NCBI GenBank assembly: GCA_963751245.1
Contig: CAVVTR010000001.1
Span: forward strand, 109,189-173,188
Length of the DNA: 64,000 nt
DNA from: CAVVTR01 sp963751245
GTDB taxonomy: Bacteria; Acidobacteriota; Thermoanaerobaculia; Thermoanaerobaculales; Thermoanaerobaculaceae
Direction: 5' to 3'
The notes beneath the pieces were generated by a model. That model was not told where the DNA came from and made no database searches. It saw only the letters and a list, made by a program, of their open reading frames with translations. This document shows positions 53,433 through 62,557 of this stretch, in pieces (position 1 is the first letter of the stretch; every line of letters starts with the position of its first letter). The translations under genes were made by a program, and so were the position numbers.

Positions 53433-54176
53433 ATGCCGCGAGCGGTCCTCTTCGACCTCGACGACACCCTGCTCGGCAACTCCATGAGCACGTTCATCCC
53501 CGCCTACTTCGAGGCCCTCACCCGCTGGGCCTCCGGCCGCGTGGAACCCCGGCGCCTCGTGGGCGCGCTGCTCGCCGCCACCGCCGCCATGGACGCCAAC
53601 GACGGTGCCGGCCCCACCAACGAGGACGCCTTCGCCGCCGTCTTCTATCCCATGGTGGGGGTTGACCGGGAGGAGCTGGAGCCCGTCTTCGAGCGCTTCT
53701 ACGAGGAGGCGTTCCCCGCCCTGAGGGCCCTCACGCGGCCCCTCCCCGAGGCGCCCCGGCTGGTGGGGGCGGCCCTGGAGGCGGGGCTCCAGGTGGCGGT
53801 GGCCACCAACCCCCTGTTCCCCCTCACCGCCATCGAGCAGCGCCTCGAGTGGGGCGGCGTCGGCCCCGGCGCCTTCCGCTACGACGTCGTCACGAGCTAC
53901 GAGACGTGCCACGCCACGAAGCCCCGGGCCGCCTACTACCGGGAGATCCTCGGCCGCCTGGGCCGCGAGCCCGGCGAATGCCTCATGGTGGGCGACAGCT
54001 GGGAGCTCGACATCGCCCCGGCGGTGGCGCTGGGCATGGCCGCCTACCTGGTGGCGCCGCTCCCGGCCCTGCGGCACCGCTCCGCCGCGGGCCTGACCGG
54101 CCACGGCCCCCTGGCCGAGCTGTGGCGCCGGGTGCGCGAGGCCGGCGGCCGCTTCCCCGGCGGCGGGGCCGGCTGA
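53433..54176 (+). CDS. HAD-family hydrolase
   Basis: A 247-aa HAD protein. Motif I is VLFDLDDTLLGNSM (Asp8, Asp10), motif II VAVATNPLFPLT (about 117-128), motif III CHATKPRAAYY (about 158-168) and motif IV MVGDSWELDIAPAVALGM. The NxxF after DTLLGNSMSTF and the all-helical cap are like those of putative FMN- or sugar-phosphate phosphatases. Substrate unknown. It is divergent from the M20 peptidase and followed 92 nt later by the flavin reductase, which has its own -10-like element. Confidence 0.85.
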   Translation: MPRAVLFDLDDTLLGNSMSTFIPAYFEALTRWASGRVEPRRLVGALLAATAAMDANDGAGPTNEDAFAAVFYPMVGVDREELEPVFERFYEEAFPALRALTRPLPEAPRLVGAALEAGLQVAVATNPLFPLTAIEQRLEWGGVGPGAFRYDVVTSYETCHATKPRAAYYREILGRLGREPGECLMVGDSWELDIAPAVALGMAAYLVAPLPALRHRSAAGLTGHGPLAELWRRVREAGGRFPGGGAG

Positions 54177-54198
54177 GACACCTGGACACCGTCTGCGC

Positions 54199-54204
54199 TA
54201 CCAT
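54199..54204 (+). promoter_or_regulatory. candidate -10 of the flavin reductase gene
   Basis: TACCAT in GCGCTACCATCGG, 64 nt before the ATG at 54269. Confidence 0.3.
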
Positions 54205-54268
54205 CGGCGCGGACCGCCTCCGGAGCGGGCCCGGACGGAAGCGGTGGAACCTCGGAGAGGAGCGACGG

Positions 54269-54838
54269 ATGAAGCGATCCCTCGGCGCCAAGACGCTGGT
54301 GTTCACGACCCCGGTGTGGGTCATCGGCACCTACGACGACAAAGGCCGCCCCAACGCGATGACGGCCTCATGGGCCGGGGTGTGCTGCTCGCAGCCCCCC
54401 TGCGTCGCCGTCTCCCTGCGCACGCACCGCTACACCTACGACGCCGTCGTCGCCCGCCGCGCGTTCACCGTCAACGTCCCGTCCACGGCCTCCGTCCGCG
54501 AGGCGGACTTCCTCGGCATCGCCTCCGGGCGCAACGTGGACAAGTTCGCCGTCACCGGGCTCACGGCGGTTGCCAGCGAGCTGGTGGACGCTCCGTTCAT
54601 CGCGGAGTTCCCGCTCTCGCTGGAGTGCCGCGTGCTGAAGGTGGTGGAGATCGGCTCGCACACGCAGTTCATCGGCGAGATCCTCGACGTCAAGGCCGAC
54701 GAGGACGTCCTCGACGACGGCGGCGCCCCCTCCGTCGAGAAGGTGGCCCCCTTCGTGTACGCGCCGGAGATCCACGCCTACCACGGCATCGGGGCGCTGC
54801 TCGGCCGGGCCTACACCCTGGGACGCGACCTGGAGTGA
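54269..54838 (+). CDS. flavin reductase-like FMN-binding protein
   Basis: A 189-aa split-barrel flavoprotein. Typical segments are TTPVWVIGTYDDKGRPNAMT (about 13-32), VAVSLRTHRYTYD, FTVNVPSTASVREADFLG and the C-terminal IHAYHGIGALLGRAYTLGRD. Members of this DIM6/NTAB family bind FMN and reduce flavins for a partner oxygenase or act on low-potential substrates. No oxygenase is adjacent. ATG at 54269 follows GGAGAGGAG. It is convergent with the DUF362 gene (33 bp between stops). Confidence 0.87.
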   Translation: MKRSLGAKTLVFTTPVWVIGTYDDKGRPNAMTASWAGVCCSQPPCVAVSLRTHRYTYDAVVARRAFTVNVPSTASVREADFLGIASGRNVDKFAVTGLTAVASELVDAPFIAEFPLSLECRVLKVVEIGSHTQFIGEILDVKADEDVLDDGGAPSVEKVAPFVYAPEIHAYHGIGALLGRAYTLGRDLE

Positions 54839-54871
54839 CGCCGGCGGGGTTCCCGGCGCCCGCCGCCGCAG

Positions 54872-55855
54872 CTACACGCGAATCTCCCTCACCTCGATGC
54901 GCGCCGGGTCGCCGACACCGAGGCCGAGGCGCCGGGCCGTCTCGATGTGGCGGCACAGCCTGGTGGTGTCCCGCAGGCCCGCCTGCTTGCGGCGGTCCAT
55001 GATCACCGCCCGCCCGACCACGTCCAGGGCCACCGGGTCGGTGGCGAGGTAGAGGGCGTTCTCGTTCCAGATCTTCGACCGGTCGGAGGGGCGTGGGCCG
55101 CCGTCGAAGCAGGCCTGGGTGGCGTCGAGCACGATGAGCGCCACGCGGTTGTGCTTGACGAAGTGCGCGTAGGCCTCGGCGATGTAGGGATCGCACCCGT
55201 TGTCGTGGGCCTTGGGATGGTGCTCGAAGGCGCCGAACGCCACGTTCTTCAGCGCCATGGTGACCCCCGAGGCGCCGTGGTCCTTGAGCACCGGGAGGCT
55301 GATGGTCACCCGGGTGCGCTCGGTGGCCATACGGTCGATGGGGGCGACCCCGCCCGAGGCGTGGAGCGCCTTCGTCGCGTCGTAGCTGCCGCCGGCCTCG
55401 ATGCGCTCGCCGTACCGGCCCGGGCCGATGGCGTAGGGGGTGCGGGCGAAGTGGGCCTTGTAGCGGTCCCACACGACGACGTCGCCGGCCGGGACGCCGG
55501 AGCCGATGAGGCTGCCGGAGACCGCGTCGGTCACCTCCCGGGCCGTGACCAGGAACGGACGCCCCAGGAGGTTGATCTTCAGGCCCACCTTCTCGCCCGG
55601 CGTGACGAAGCGCCGCCAGGCCGCGGCCGCGGTCTTCTCGCCGGTGAGCGCCACGAGACCCGCGTCGAGCATGCGGGCGACGACCTCGCCGTCCCGGCGT
55701 CCATCGCGCCACACGGAGGCGGAGGTCACGCGCACCACGGTCGCCGTGCCCTCCGCGGCGAACACCCCCGCCCCACCCAGGGCCACCGCGGCCGTGCCGC
55801 CGGCCAGCCCGGCCACGAAGTCACGCCTGGAGACACCGTTCCTCGCTTCGGTCAT
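54872..55855 (-). CDS. Tat-exported DUF362-domain protein
   Basis: A 327-aa protein with a twin-arginine signal (SRRDFVAGLAGGTAAVALGG, residues 9-28) and a cleavage near AEG. The mature part is a DUF362 domain: KVGLKINLLGRPFLVTAREV, VVVWDRYKAHFARTPY, ISLPVLKDHGASGVTMALKN and DPVALDVVGRAVIMDRRK. DUF362 proteins often bind iron-sulfur clusters via an extra ferredoxin domain, which is missing here. Export of a folded protein hints at a cofactor. Function unknown. ATG at 55855 follows GGAGGAGGTG. Confidence 0.82.
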   Translation of the reverse strand: MTEARNGVSRRDFVAGLAGGTAAVALGGAGVFAAEGTATVVRVTSASVWRDGRRDGEVVARMLDAGLVALTGEKTAAAAWRRFVTPGEKVGLKINLLGRPFLVTAREVTDAVSGSLIGSGVPAGDVVVWDRYKAHFARTPYAIGPGRYGERIEAGGSYDATKALHASGGVAPIDRMATERTRVTISLPVLKDHGASGVTMALKNVAFGAFEHHPKAHDNGCDPYIAEAYAHFVKHNRVALIVLDATQACFDGGPRPSDRSKIWNENALYLATDPVALDVVGRAVIMDRRKQAGLRDTTRLCRHIETARRLGLGVGDPARIEVREIRV

Positions 55856-55913
55856 CGACACCTCCTCCACGCCCCCGTCGCCGTCCCGGGGCTGCGCACG
55901 CCTCGGCCGGCCC

Positions 55914-56735
55914 TCAGCGGCCGGCACCGGTCCCCGCCAGCCACTCCGGCCACTCCTCCAGGGCGCCCGCGTACTCCCGCCACGCGGGATGGGCCCCGTC
56001 CTCCCGCAGCACCGCCGCGATGGCGGCCACGTGCCGGCGCAGCCCGCCCCGGTCCAGCCGGCCGCGGTGGTGGCTCCACAGCAGGTAGAGCAGCAGCGTG
56101 TTGAGCGCGTCCAGCTCGCAGTAGGTGCGGACCACGTCCATCTCGCCGCGGAGCACGTGGCCGGCGACGCGGTGCCCCTCCGTGACGGTCTTGCCGGGCA
56201 GCCCCATCACGCGGCTCAGGGCGTCGAGCCCCACCCGCTCCGAGGCGCCGAACCCGGCGAGGACGTCCATGAGGTCGACGTGGAGGTCGTGGAAGCGGTT
56301 CTGGTAGTTGTTCCACTTCCACTCCCCGTCGGTGCGGTAGAACCCCGGGGCGGTGATCCCGTGGAGCATCGCCCGGTAGCGCAGCACCGGGAGGTCGAAG
56401 CCGTTGCCGTTCCAGGAGATCAGGCGCGGCGCCGTGCGCGGGCGCTCCACCGTGGAGAAGAACGCCTCGATCTGGCGGGCCTCCTCGACGGCCTCCCCCG
56501 CCGGGACGCCCAGCTTGAAGCTGCCCGACGAGGGATCGAGCCAGGCCACCGCGATGGTCACGATGCGGTGGTGCGGCGGCTGCAGGAAGTCGGTCCGCCC
56601 GTCGGTGTCCTCGAGGCGGCGCGCGAGCATGCCTTCGATGACCGCGCCGTCATCCCCCTCGAGGCCCCACAGGCGCCTCCCAACGTCAGGATCGGGAATG
56701 CTCTCGATGTCGAAGGCGGCCAGCGGACGGTCCAT
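55914..56735 (-). CDS. predicted PolB-like 3'-5' exonuclease
   Basis: A 273-aa DEDD-type nuclease resembling the standalone exonuclease domain of family B polymerases (DNA_pol_B_exo2). ExoI is AAFDIESIPD (Asp9, Glu11), ExoII SWNGNGFDLPVLRYRAM (Asp about 117) and ExoIII RTYCELDALNTLLLYLLW (Asp about 205), while DLMDVLAGFG is another conserved helix. It would trim single-stranded DNA 3' ends in repair. The C-terminal 50 residues are low-similarity. It lies 102 nt downstream of the ferritin-like gene, same strand. Confidence 0.83.
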   Translation of the reverse strand: MDRPLAAFDIESIPDPDVGRRLWGLEGDDGAVIEGMLARRLEDTDGRTDFLQPPHHRIVTIAVAWLDPSSGSFKLGVPAGEAVEEARQIEAFFSTVERPRTAPRLISWNGNGFDLPVLRYRAMLHGITAPGFYRTDGEWKWNNYQNRFHDLHVDLMDVLAGFGASERVGLDALSRVMGLPGKTVTEGHRVAGHVLRGEMDVVRTYCELDALNTLLLYLLWSHHRGRLDRGGLRRHVAAIAAVLREDGAHPAWREYAGALEEWPEWLAGTGAGR

Positions 56736-56837
56736 CGTCTCCTCCTCCCGGGGCCGCGCGGCCCGCGCGGGCCATCGTCTCAGATCCTCCTCCCGGAAGG
56801 AAGGGACTCCCGGCGCCCCAGGGGACCCGGCGCCGGC

Positions 56838-57312
56838 TCAGCCGGAAAGCCTGGCGAGCTCGGCCTCGATGAGCCGGCGGTGCTCCAGCTCGGCCTTGCG
56901 CAGCTCCTCGAACATCGCCAGCGACGGACTCGTCGGCGAGGTACTCCTGGGCGGCGGCGTAGTAGTCGTGGGCGTTGATCTCGGCCTGGCGAGCGATGGT
57001 GAGCGCGTCCTTCACCGACATCGCGGCGGCCACGCCGCTCTCGTCCGCCACCTCCACCCCCCACAGGATGTTGGTGCCGAGGCGCGGGTGCGCCTCGCCG
57101 AACAGGGCCCGTCGCCGCTCCGCGACCTGGTCGTGGTGCAGCTTCTCGCGGCCGGCCATCTTGCGGAAGAACGCCGCGACGGCGAGGTTGCCGCTCCGCT
57201 CCATGGCGTCCGCGAGCCCCTCGTAATGCTCCTCCGCCTCTTCCTCGGCGCCTATGGCGAGATCGAGCACCTCCTGCGGCGAGAGCTTTGCGAAGTCGAT
57301 GTCCAGGCCCAT
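56838..57312 (-). CDS. ferritin-like / rubrerythrin-type diiron protein, one frameshift
   Basis: About 158 aa. The four-helix bundle shows the paired ligand pattern: GAEEEAEEHYEGLADAM (helix 1), MAGREKLHHDQVAERR (helix 2), ALTIARQAEINAHDYY (helix 3) and, in another frame, FEELRKAELEHRRLIEAEL (helix 4). An extra G near 56930 breaks DESVAAMFEEL. No rubredoxin domain is attached. Such proteins detoxify peroxide or store iron. ATG at 57312 follows TCAGGAGGAAC. Neighbours: exonuclease downstream, small unknown gene upstream, same strand. Confidence 0.82.
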
Positions 57313-57423
57313 CAGTTCCTCCTGATCAGGGGCGGAGATGCGCTCCGCGGGTGCGCTGTCACTGTGCCTGCTCGCCCCCGGCGGTGTCAACTCGCCGCCG
57401 CGCGGGGAGGCCGGCGTGCTGCG

Positions 57424-57802
57424 TCACTCGATGATGCGGTGGGGGCCGCCCTGGAGCTCGCCGGGGTGGATGATGCGGCTCGCCTCCCGCCTGCGCGCCT
57501 CACGGGCCTCGTCCATGAGCTGGTCCACGGCCTCGCGGAGAGCGGCGGGGAACTTGGCCATCGCCTCCTTCAGGGTGTCCGCCTCGATCACCGTCTGGAC
57601 CGGCAGCGGGCCGACCTGGGACATGAGCTGGGCCTGTCCGATGAAGAGGACCTTCCGGGTCGGGTCGGGGAGCCGTTCTCGTCCACCGGGCGTCAGGCGG
57701 CGGATGGTCGCCACCTGCATGTCGGTGAAGATCTCCTCGCGATAGAGGTTCGCCGGGGTCCACGTCGATGTCGCCGAGGTTCGTCTGCGTCTCGTCAGCC
57801 AC
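57424..57802 (-). CDS. small conserved-looking unknown protein, one frameshift
   Basis: About 125 aa. It begins with GTG at 57802 (VADETQTNLGDIDVD) and, after an extra C in the run near 57759, continues PANLYREEIFTDMQVATIRR, LTPGGRERLPDPTRKVLFIG, ADTLKEAMAKFPAALREAVD and ends HPGELQGGPHRIIE. No signal or membrane segment. I do not recognise it; the DMQVATIRRLTPV-like core recalls short cytoplasmic proteins of unknown role. It precedes the ferritin-like gene by 111 nt. Confidence 0.65.
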
Positions 57803-57937
57803 GTGCGCCTCCTGGCGGCGCTGCCGCCATCAGATATCAACACTTCCGCGGCGCCACTATTCGCGGCGCCCGCCGGAGGGCGCACCTTAGCACGCCCGCC
57901 CCGCGGGCATTCCCAGGGGACGGCCGCCGGCACCGCT

Positions 57938-57966
57938 TTGACAGTGCCCCCGCAACGCCCTTACAT
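57938..57966 (+). promoter_or_regulatory. sigma70-type promoter of the aldehyde dehydrogenase gene
   Basis: TTGACA (57938-57943), 17-bp spacer, TTACAT (57961-57966). This is the only near-consensus -35/-10 pair I found. It predicts a 5' UTR of about 60 nt before the GTG at 58034. Confidence 0.65.
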
Positions 57967-58033
57967 TCGACGTGCGGCACCGGCCGCACCCTCGCGGCGC
58001 GGCGCCGCAGGGGCGGCCCGGAAGGAGGACGAC

Positions 58034-59634
58034 GTGGCGACGATCGGAAGGCAGGCCGAGGAGGCGCCCGGCGGCACGGCCCCGGCGCGCCGCCGGGACG
58101 CCCTCATCGAGAGGCTTCAGCCGCTGGTCGCGGCCCCGGCCGGCCGCCCGGCCATCGAGGTCGTCGCCCCGTTCACCGGAGCCGTGCTCGGGCGCGTCGC
58201 GGCGTGCGCCGCCGCGGACGTCCGGGCCGCCGTGGACCGGGCCCGGGCGGCGCAGCCCGCCTGGGCGCGGCGGAGCTTCGCGGAGCGCGGCAGGGTGCTG
58301 CTGCGCTTCCACGACCTCCTCCTCGCCCGGCAGGACGAGATCCTGGACGTCATCCAGCTGGAGTCGGGCAAGGCCCGGCGCGACGCCTTCGAGGAGGTGC
58401 TGGACACCGCCATCGTCGCCCGCTACTACGCCCGCACCGCCGGGCGTCACCTGCGCCCCCGGCGCCGGCGCGGCGCCCTGCCCGTCCTCACCGCGACCTG
58501 GGAGCACCACCACCCCCTCGGTGTCGTCGGCTTCATCGCGCCCTGGAACTACCCCCTCACCCTCGGGATCACCGACGCCATCGCCGCCATCGCCGCGGGC
58601 AACGGCGCCGTCATCAAGCCCGACCGGCAGACCCCCTTCGCGACCCTGTGGGCGGTGGACCTGCTGCGCGAGGCCGGGTTGCCCGCCGACCTCGTCCAGG
58701 TGGTCACCGGCAGCGGCGCCGAGTTGGGCAGTCCGCTCATCGAGGCGGTCGACTTCGTCATGTTCACGGGAAGCACCGCGCACCGGCCGGATCGTGGCCG
58801 CCCAGGCGGCCGCGGCGGCTCATCGGCTCCTCCATGGAGCTCGGCGGCAAGAACGCGATGATCGTGCTGGCCGACGCCGACCTCGAGCGGGCCGTCGAGG
58901 GTGCCGGACGTGCATGCTTCTCGAACACCGGCCAGCTGTGCATCTCCATCGAGCGCCTCTACGTCCAGCGGCCCGTGTACGACGACTTCGTGGCCCGCTT
59001 CGCGGCGCGCACGCGGACCATGACCATGGGCGCGAGCCTCGACTACTCGGCCGACATCGGGTCACTGGTCTCGCGCAGGCAGCTGGAGGCCGTGCAGGCC
59101 CACGTGGACGAGGCCGTGGCCGGCGGCGCGAGGGTGCTCGCCGGCGGACGCCACCGCCCCGAGCTGGGGCCGTTCTTCTTCGAGCCCACCGTTCTCTCCG
59201 GCGTCACTCCCGCCATGCGCGTCTGCACCGAGGAGACGTTCGGCCCGGTGGTCTCGGTCTACCCCTTCGACACCGTCGACGAGGTCGTGCAGGCCGCCAA
59301 CTCGAGCCCCTACGGGCTCAACTTCAGCGTGTGGACCCGGCGGACCCGCGAGGGACGGCGCCTCGCCGCCCGCCTCGCCGCGGGCACCGTGAACGTCAAC
59401 GACGGCTACGCCGCCACCTGGGCCTCCGTGGACGCCCCCATGGGAGGCTTCAAGGACTCCGGCCTCGGCCGCCGCCACGGCGCCGCGGGGATCCTCAAGT
59501 ACACCGAGCCGCAGACCGTCTCCGTGCAGCGGCTCCTCCCCATCGCTCCACCCCGGGGGGTCAGCCAGGCCGCCTTCGCCCGCTTCATGACCGTCGCCCT
59601 CAGGACGCTCCGGCGCCTGCCCGGAGTGCGGTAG
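58034..59634 (+). CDS. aldehyde dehydrogenase (succinate-semialdehyde DH type), frameshifted
   Basis: About 533 aa when corrected. The NAD(P) site is GFIAPWNYPLTLGITDA (about 163-179) with KPDRQTPF, the catalytic Glu is in MELGGKNAMIVLADADLE and the nucleophile Cys in SNTGQLCISIERLYV; CTEETFGPVVSVYPF is also family-typical. Indels near 58783 (extra C in GCGCACC) and 58800-58825 shift frames within TGRIVAAQAA. The N-terminal extension and length resemble GabD2-like enzymes of high-GC bacteria. GTG at 58034 follows GAAGGAGG. Oxidation of succinic semialdehyde or a longer aldehyde is expected. Confidence 0.85.
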
Positions 59635-59723
59635 GCACCCGCGGCGCGCCGGCTCCGGCCCCCCCGGTGGTGGGGCTGGAATCAGCGGGCCGCCGATGGT
59701 GTCATGTCCTTCGTGGAGGCCTG

Positions 59724-61200
59724 ATGGAGAACCTCGTGGTGGTGTCCCAGCCGGACGACTGGCCGCTGGAGGCCCCCGGCGTCCGGGTGGTGCCGGCGCG
59801 CGCCTATCTGTCCGATCCCGCCTTCGCCGACCTTCGCGCCGCCAAGGTCTTCAACCTGTGCCGCCACTACCGGTACCAGACCGTCGGGTACTACGTGTCG
59901 CTGCTGGCCGAGGCCCGCGGCCACAAGACCATCCCCACGGTGATGACCATGCAGGACCTGCGCTCGCCGGCGCTGGTCCGCCTCGCCTCCGACGAGCTCG
60001 AGGAGACCATCCGGAAGACCCTGAACGGGCTCGCGGGCGACACCTGCACGCTGCACGTCTACTTCGGCCGGGACGCCGGAAAGGAGCGCGACAAGCTGGC
60101 CACCGCGCTGTTCAAGCAGTTCCCGGCGCCGTTTCTCCGCGCCACCTTCGGTCTCGGCGAGCACTGGGAGCTGCGCCAGGTGGCGGCGATCCCCGCCAGC
60201 GCGATCCCCGAGGCCCACCGGGAGTTCGCGTTCAGCGCGGCGCAGAGCTTCTTCGCGCGGCCGGGCATACCGCGGGTGAGGGCCACCCCGTCGCGGTTCG
60301 ACATCGCCATCCTCTACGAGCCGAACGATCCTCTCGCCCCCTCCGACCCCAGGGCCATCGGTCGGTTCGTGGCGGCCGCCGAGAGCCTGGGGATGGAGGC
60401 CGAGGTGATCGGTCGCGAGGACTACGGCCGCCTGTCGGAGTTCGACGCCCTGTTCATCCGGGCGACCACGGCGGTGGACCACTACACCTACCGGTTCTCC
60501 CGCCGGGCCGCCGCCGAGGGCCTCGTGGTCATCGACGACCCCACCTCGATTCTCCGCTGCACCAACAAGGTCTATCTCGCCGAGCTGCTCCGCCGCCACG
60601 GCCTGCCCACCCCGCGCACCGTCATCGTCCACCGGGACAACGCCGGCGGCCTGTGCGACACCGTCGGGCTGCCCCTGCATCCTCAAGCGCCCCGACTCCT
60701 CGTCCTCCCAGGGCGTGGTCAAGGCGGACGACCCCGCCGCGCTGCGCGGCCACCTCGAGACGCTGTTCGCGACCTCGGACCTGCTCATCGCGCAGGAGTT
60801 CGTCCCCACGCCGTTCGACTGGCGCATCGGCGTCCTCGACCGCCGGCCGCTGTTCGCCGCCAAGTACTTCATGGCCCCCCACCACTGGCAGATCATCCAG
60901 CGCCGCCAGGGCGGCGGGTTCCGCTTCGGGACCTGGGAGGTCATGCCCGTGGAGGACGTGCCCCAGGAGGGCGTCCGCCTGGCGCTGCGCGCCGCGAACC
61001 TCATCGGCAGCGGCCTCTACGGCGTCGACCTCAAGCAGGTGGGAGACCGCTGGCTGGTCATCGAGGTGAACGACTGCCCCAACGTGGAGACCCGCGTCGA
61101 GGACCGGTTCCTCAAGGACGACCTCTACCTCCGGATCATGCGCGTGTTCCTGCAGCGCCTCGAGGAGCGCGCCGACGGCCGGGCGCCGCGCCTGCTCTGA
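59724..61200 (+). CDS. RimK-like ATP-grasp ligase with RLAN N-terminal domain, one frameshift
   Basis: About 491 aa. The N-terminal RLAN region (about 1-150) has KVFNLCRHYRYQTVGYYVSL and FGLGEHWELRQVAAIP. The ATP-grasp part has DPTSILRCTNKVYLAELLRR, LKRPDSSSSQGVVKADDP, the core LIAQEFVPTPFDWRIGVLD and Mg ligands in WLVIEVNDCPNVETRVED. An extra C in the run 60672-60675 breaks VGLPCILKRP. The family forms amide bonds to amino groups, as RimK adds Glu to S6. Iyer and colleagues predicted that RLAN ligases work with GNAT/C39 proteins on peptides. One is encoded next door, convergently. ATG at 59724 follows GTGGAGG. Confidence 0.86.
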
Positions 61201-62278
61201 GCAGCAGCACCGCCCGCTGGCCGGTCTTGCCGTAACGGGCCATGCGCTCGAACTCCGCGCGGGCGATGGGCACGTTCACCGACTCCGACTCGCTCTTGCC
61301 CTCGGCGTCGGAGATGAAGGGGTCGTGGACGTAGATGAACCGCTCGTCGAAGCCGGTGACCACGACCCAGTGGGGCACGCGCTCGCCGTAGATGCGGTAG
61401 GAACTGATCAGGACGAGGGGGATCGCGCGGTCCTCGAACGCCCGGCGCAGCTCGTCCACGCTGAGGCGGCGGCGCCGGACGGGGATGGCCCGGTCCCGCA
61501 GCTCCTGGAGGAAGTCCTCCTCCACCAGGCGCATCACCTCCCGCTTCTCCAGGCTGCGCACCGACTCGCCGAGGAAGACGCCGCGCTCCACCACGTAGAC
61601 CTCGACGCCGAACCCCCTCTGGGCGGCGGCCAGCGCCAGGCCGTAGGGCCCGCAGCCGCCGTGCCCCGAGGTCATGAAGATCGACGTGGCCTCCCGCCAC
61701 ACCTTCAGCTCGAGGCCGCGCGAGATGGCGAGGCCGGGGCGCAGCGCCTTCATGGCCATGAGCAGCGCGGCGGCGCCGCAGGTGAAGTCCAGGGTCTGCC
61801 TGTAGAACGGCACCAGGGCGAGGGTGCGGCGCAGCTCCGGATCGAGGTTCTTCTCGAAGCGCAGGGCGGCCATGCCGTCCTCGTAGTAGTCGCCGACCTC
61901 GTCGAACTGGCGGTACCCCGCGTGGCTGAACAGCGCCCGCGAGGCCACGTTGTCCTTGCGCACCTCGGAGCGCACCGAGACGGTGCCCGCCTCGACGGCC
62001 TCGCGCTCCGCGGCCGCCAGCATCGTCGCCCCCAGGTGCCGGCCCCGCGCCTCGGCCGACACCGCGATGGAGTACAGCCGGGCCAGCGCCGTGCCGCGGT
62101 GGAACAGCAGGAGCGCGTAGCCGAGGAGCCGCCCGTCCTCCTCCTCGACCAGGGTGGTGGCGTGCCCCCGGGTGAGCAGGTAGCGGAAGCTCCGGCGGCT
62201 CAGCCGGTCGGTGTCGAAGCACGACTCCTCCAGGGTGACGAGGGCGTCGAGATCCTCGAGCCGGGCCTTCCGCAGCAT
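61136..62278 (-). CDS. GNAT acetyltransferase fused to C39-like cysteine peptidase
   Basis: A 380-aa two-domain protein. The N-terminal GNAT fold (1-140) has the acetyl-CoA loop AEARGRHLGATML and EVRKDNVASRALFSHAGYR. The C-terminal papain-like C39 domain (150-360) has Cys167 (LDFTCGAAALLMAMKAL), His303 (VPHWVVVTGF) and Asp319 (YVHDPF). This fusion often accompanies RLAN/ATP-grasp ligases; together they are thought to make and process a modified peptide, but no substrate is known. Here the gene is convergent with the ligase and the two reading frames overlap by 65 bp. ATG at 62278 follows GGAGGGT. Confidence 0.88.
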   Translation of the reverse strand: MLRKARLEDLDALVTLEESCFDTDRLSRRSFRYLLTRGHATTLVEEEDGRLLGYALLLFHRGTALARLYSIAVSAEARGRHLGATMLAAAEREAVEAGTVSVRSEVRKDNVASRALFSHAGYRQFDEVGDYYEDGMAALRFEKNLDPELRRTLALVPFYRQTLDFTCGAAALLMAMKALRPGLAISRGLELKVWREATSIFMTSGHGGCGPYGLALAAAQRGFGVEVYVVERGVFLGESVRSLEKREVMRLVEEDFLQELRDRAIPVRRRRLSVDELRRAFEDRAIPLVLISSYRIYGERVPHWVVVTGFDERFIYVHDPFISDAEGKSESESVNVPIARAEFERMARYGKTGQRAVLLLRAGAAPGRRRAPRGAAGTRA

Positions 62279-62297
62279 GGTGCGACCCTCCGCCCCC

Positions 62298-62303
62298 ACT
62301 GTA
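62298..62303 (-). promoter_or_regulatory. candidate -10 of the GNAT/C39 gene
   Basis: On the minus strand TACAGT in GCGATTACAGTGG, 19 nt before the ATG, with a Shine-Dalgarno between. Confidence 0.35.
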
Positions 62304-62379
62304 ATCGCTTTCCAACCCGCCGGCTTCCCGCCGGTGCGGCCCCTCCGCGGCGCCCCCGGAACGCCCCGCCCCCCCGCCC

Positions 62380-62556
62380 TCAGCGGCGCCGCCGCGGAAA
62401 CCAGGGGATGAAGGCGCTCGTCGTGCGCTGGTACTCCCGGTAATCGGGCCGGCTCGCCGCCGCCTGCTCCTCGGTCACCGGGATGCCGGTGACCTCGACC
62501 AGGAACACCAGCATGAGCACCGGGCCCAGCAGCGTCAGCCCACCGGACGCGACAGA
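62380..62556 (-). pseudogene. 3' fragment of a DUF1295 / steroid-reductase-like gene
   Basis: The last 57 or so codons of a DUF1295 membrane protein are intact: LLGPVLMLVFLVEVTGIPVT, then EEQAAASRPDYREYQRTTSA and FIPWFPRRRR with stop at 62380. The frame ends upstream at a TGA about 62560, inside the first (degenerate) CRISPR repeat, so the N-terminal 200 residues are missing. Either the CRISPR array has replaced or displaced the rest of the gene, or two genomic regions were joined by assembly. It is on the same strand as the GNAT/C39 gene. Confidence 0.72.
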
Positions 62557-62557
62557 G

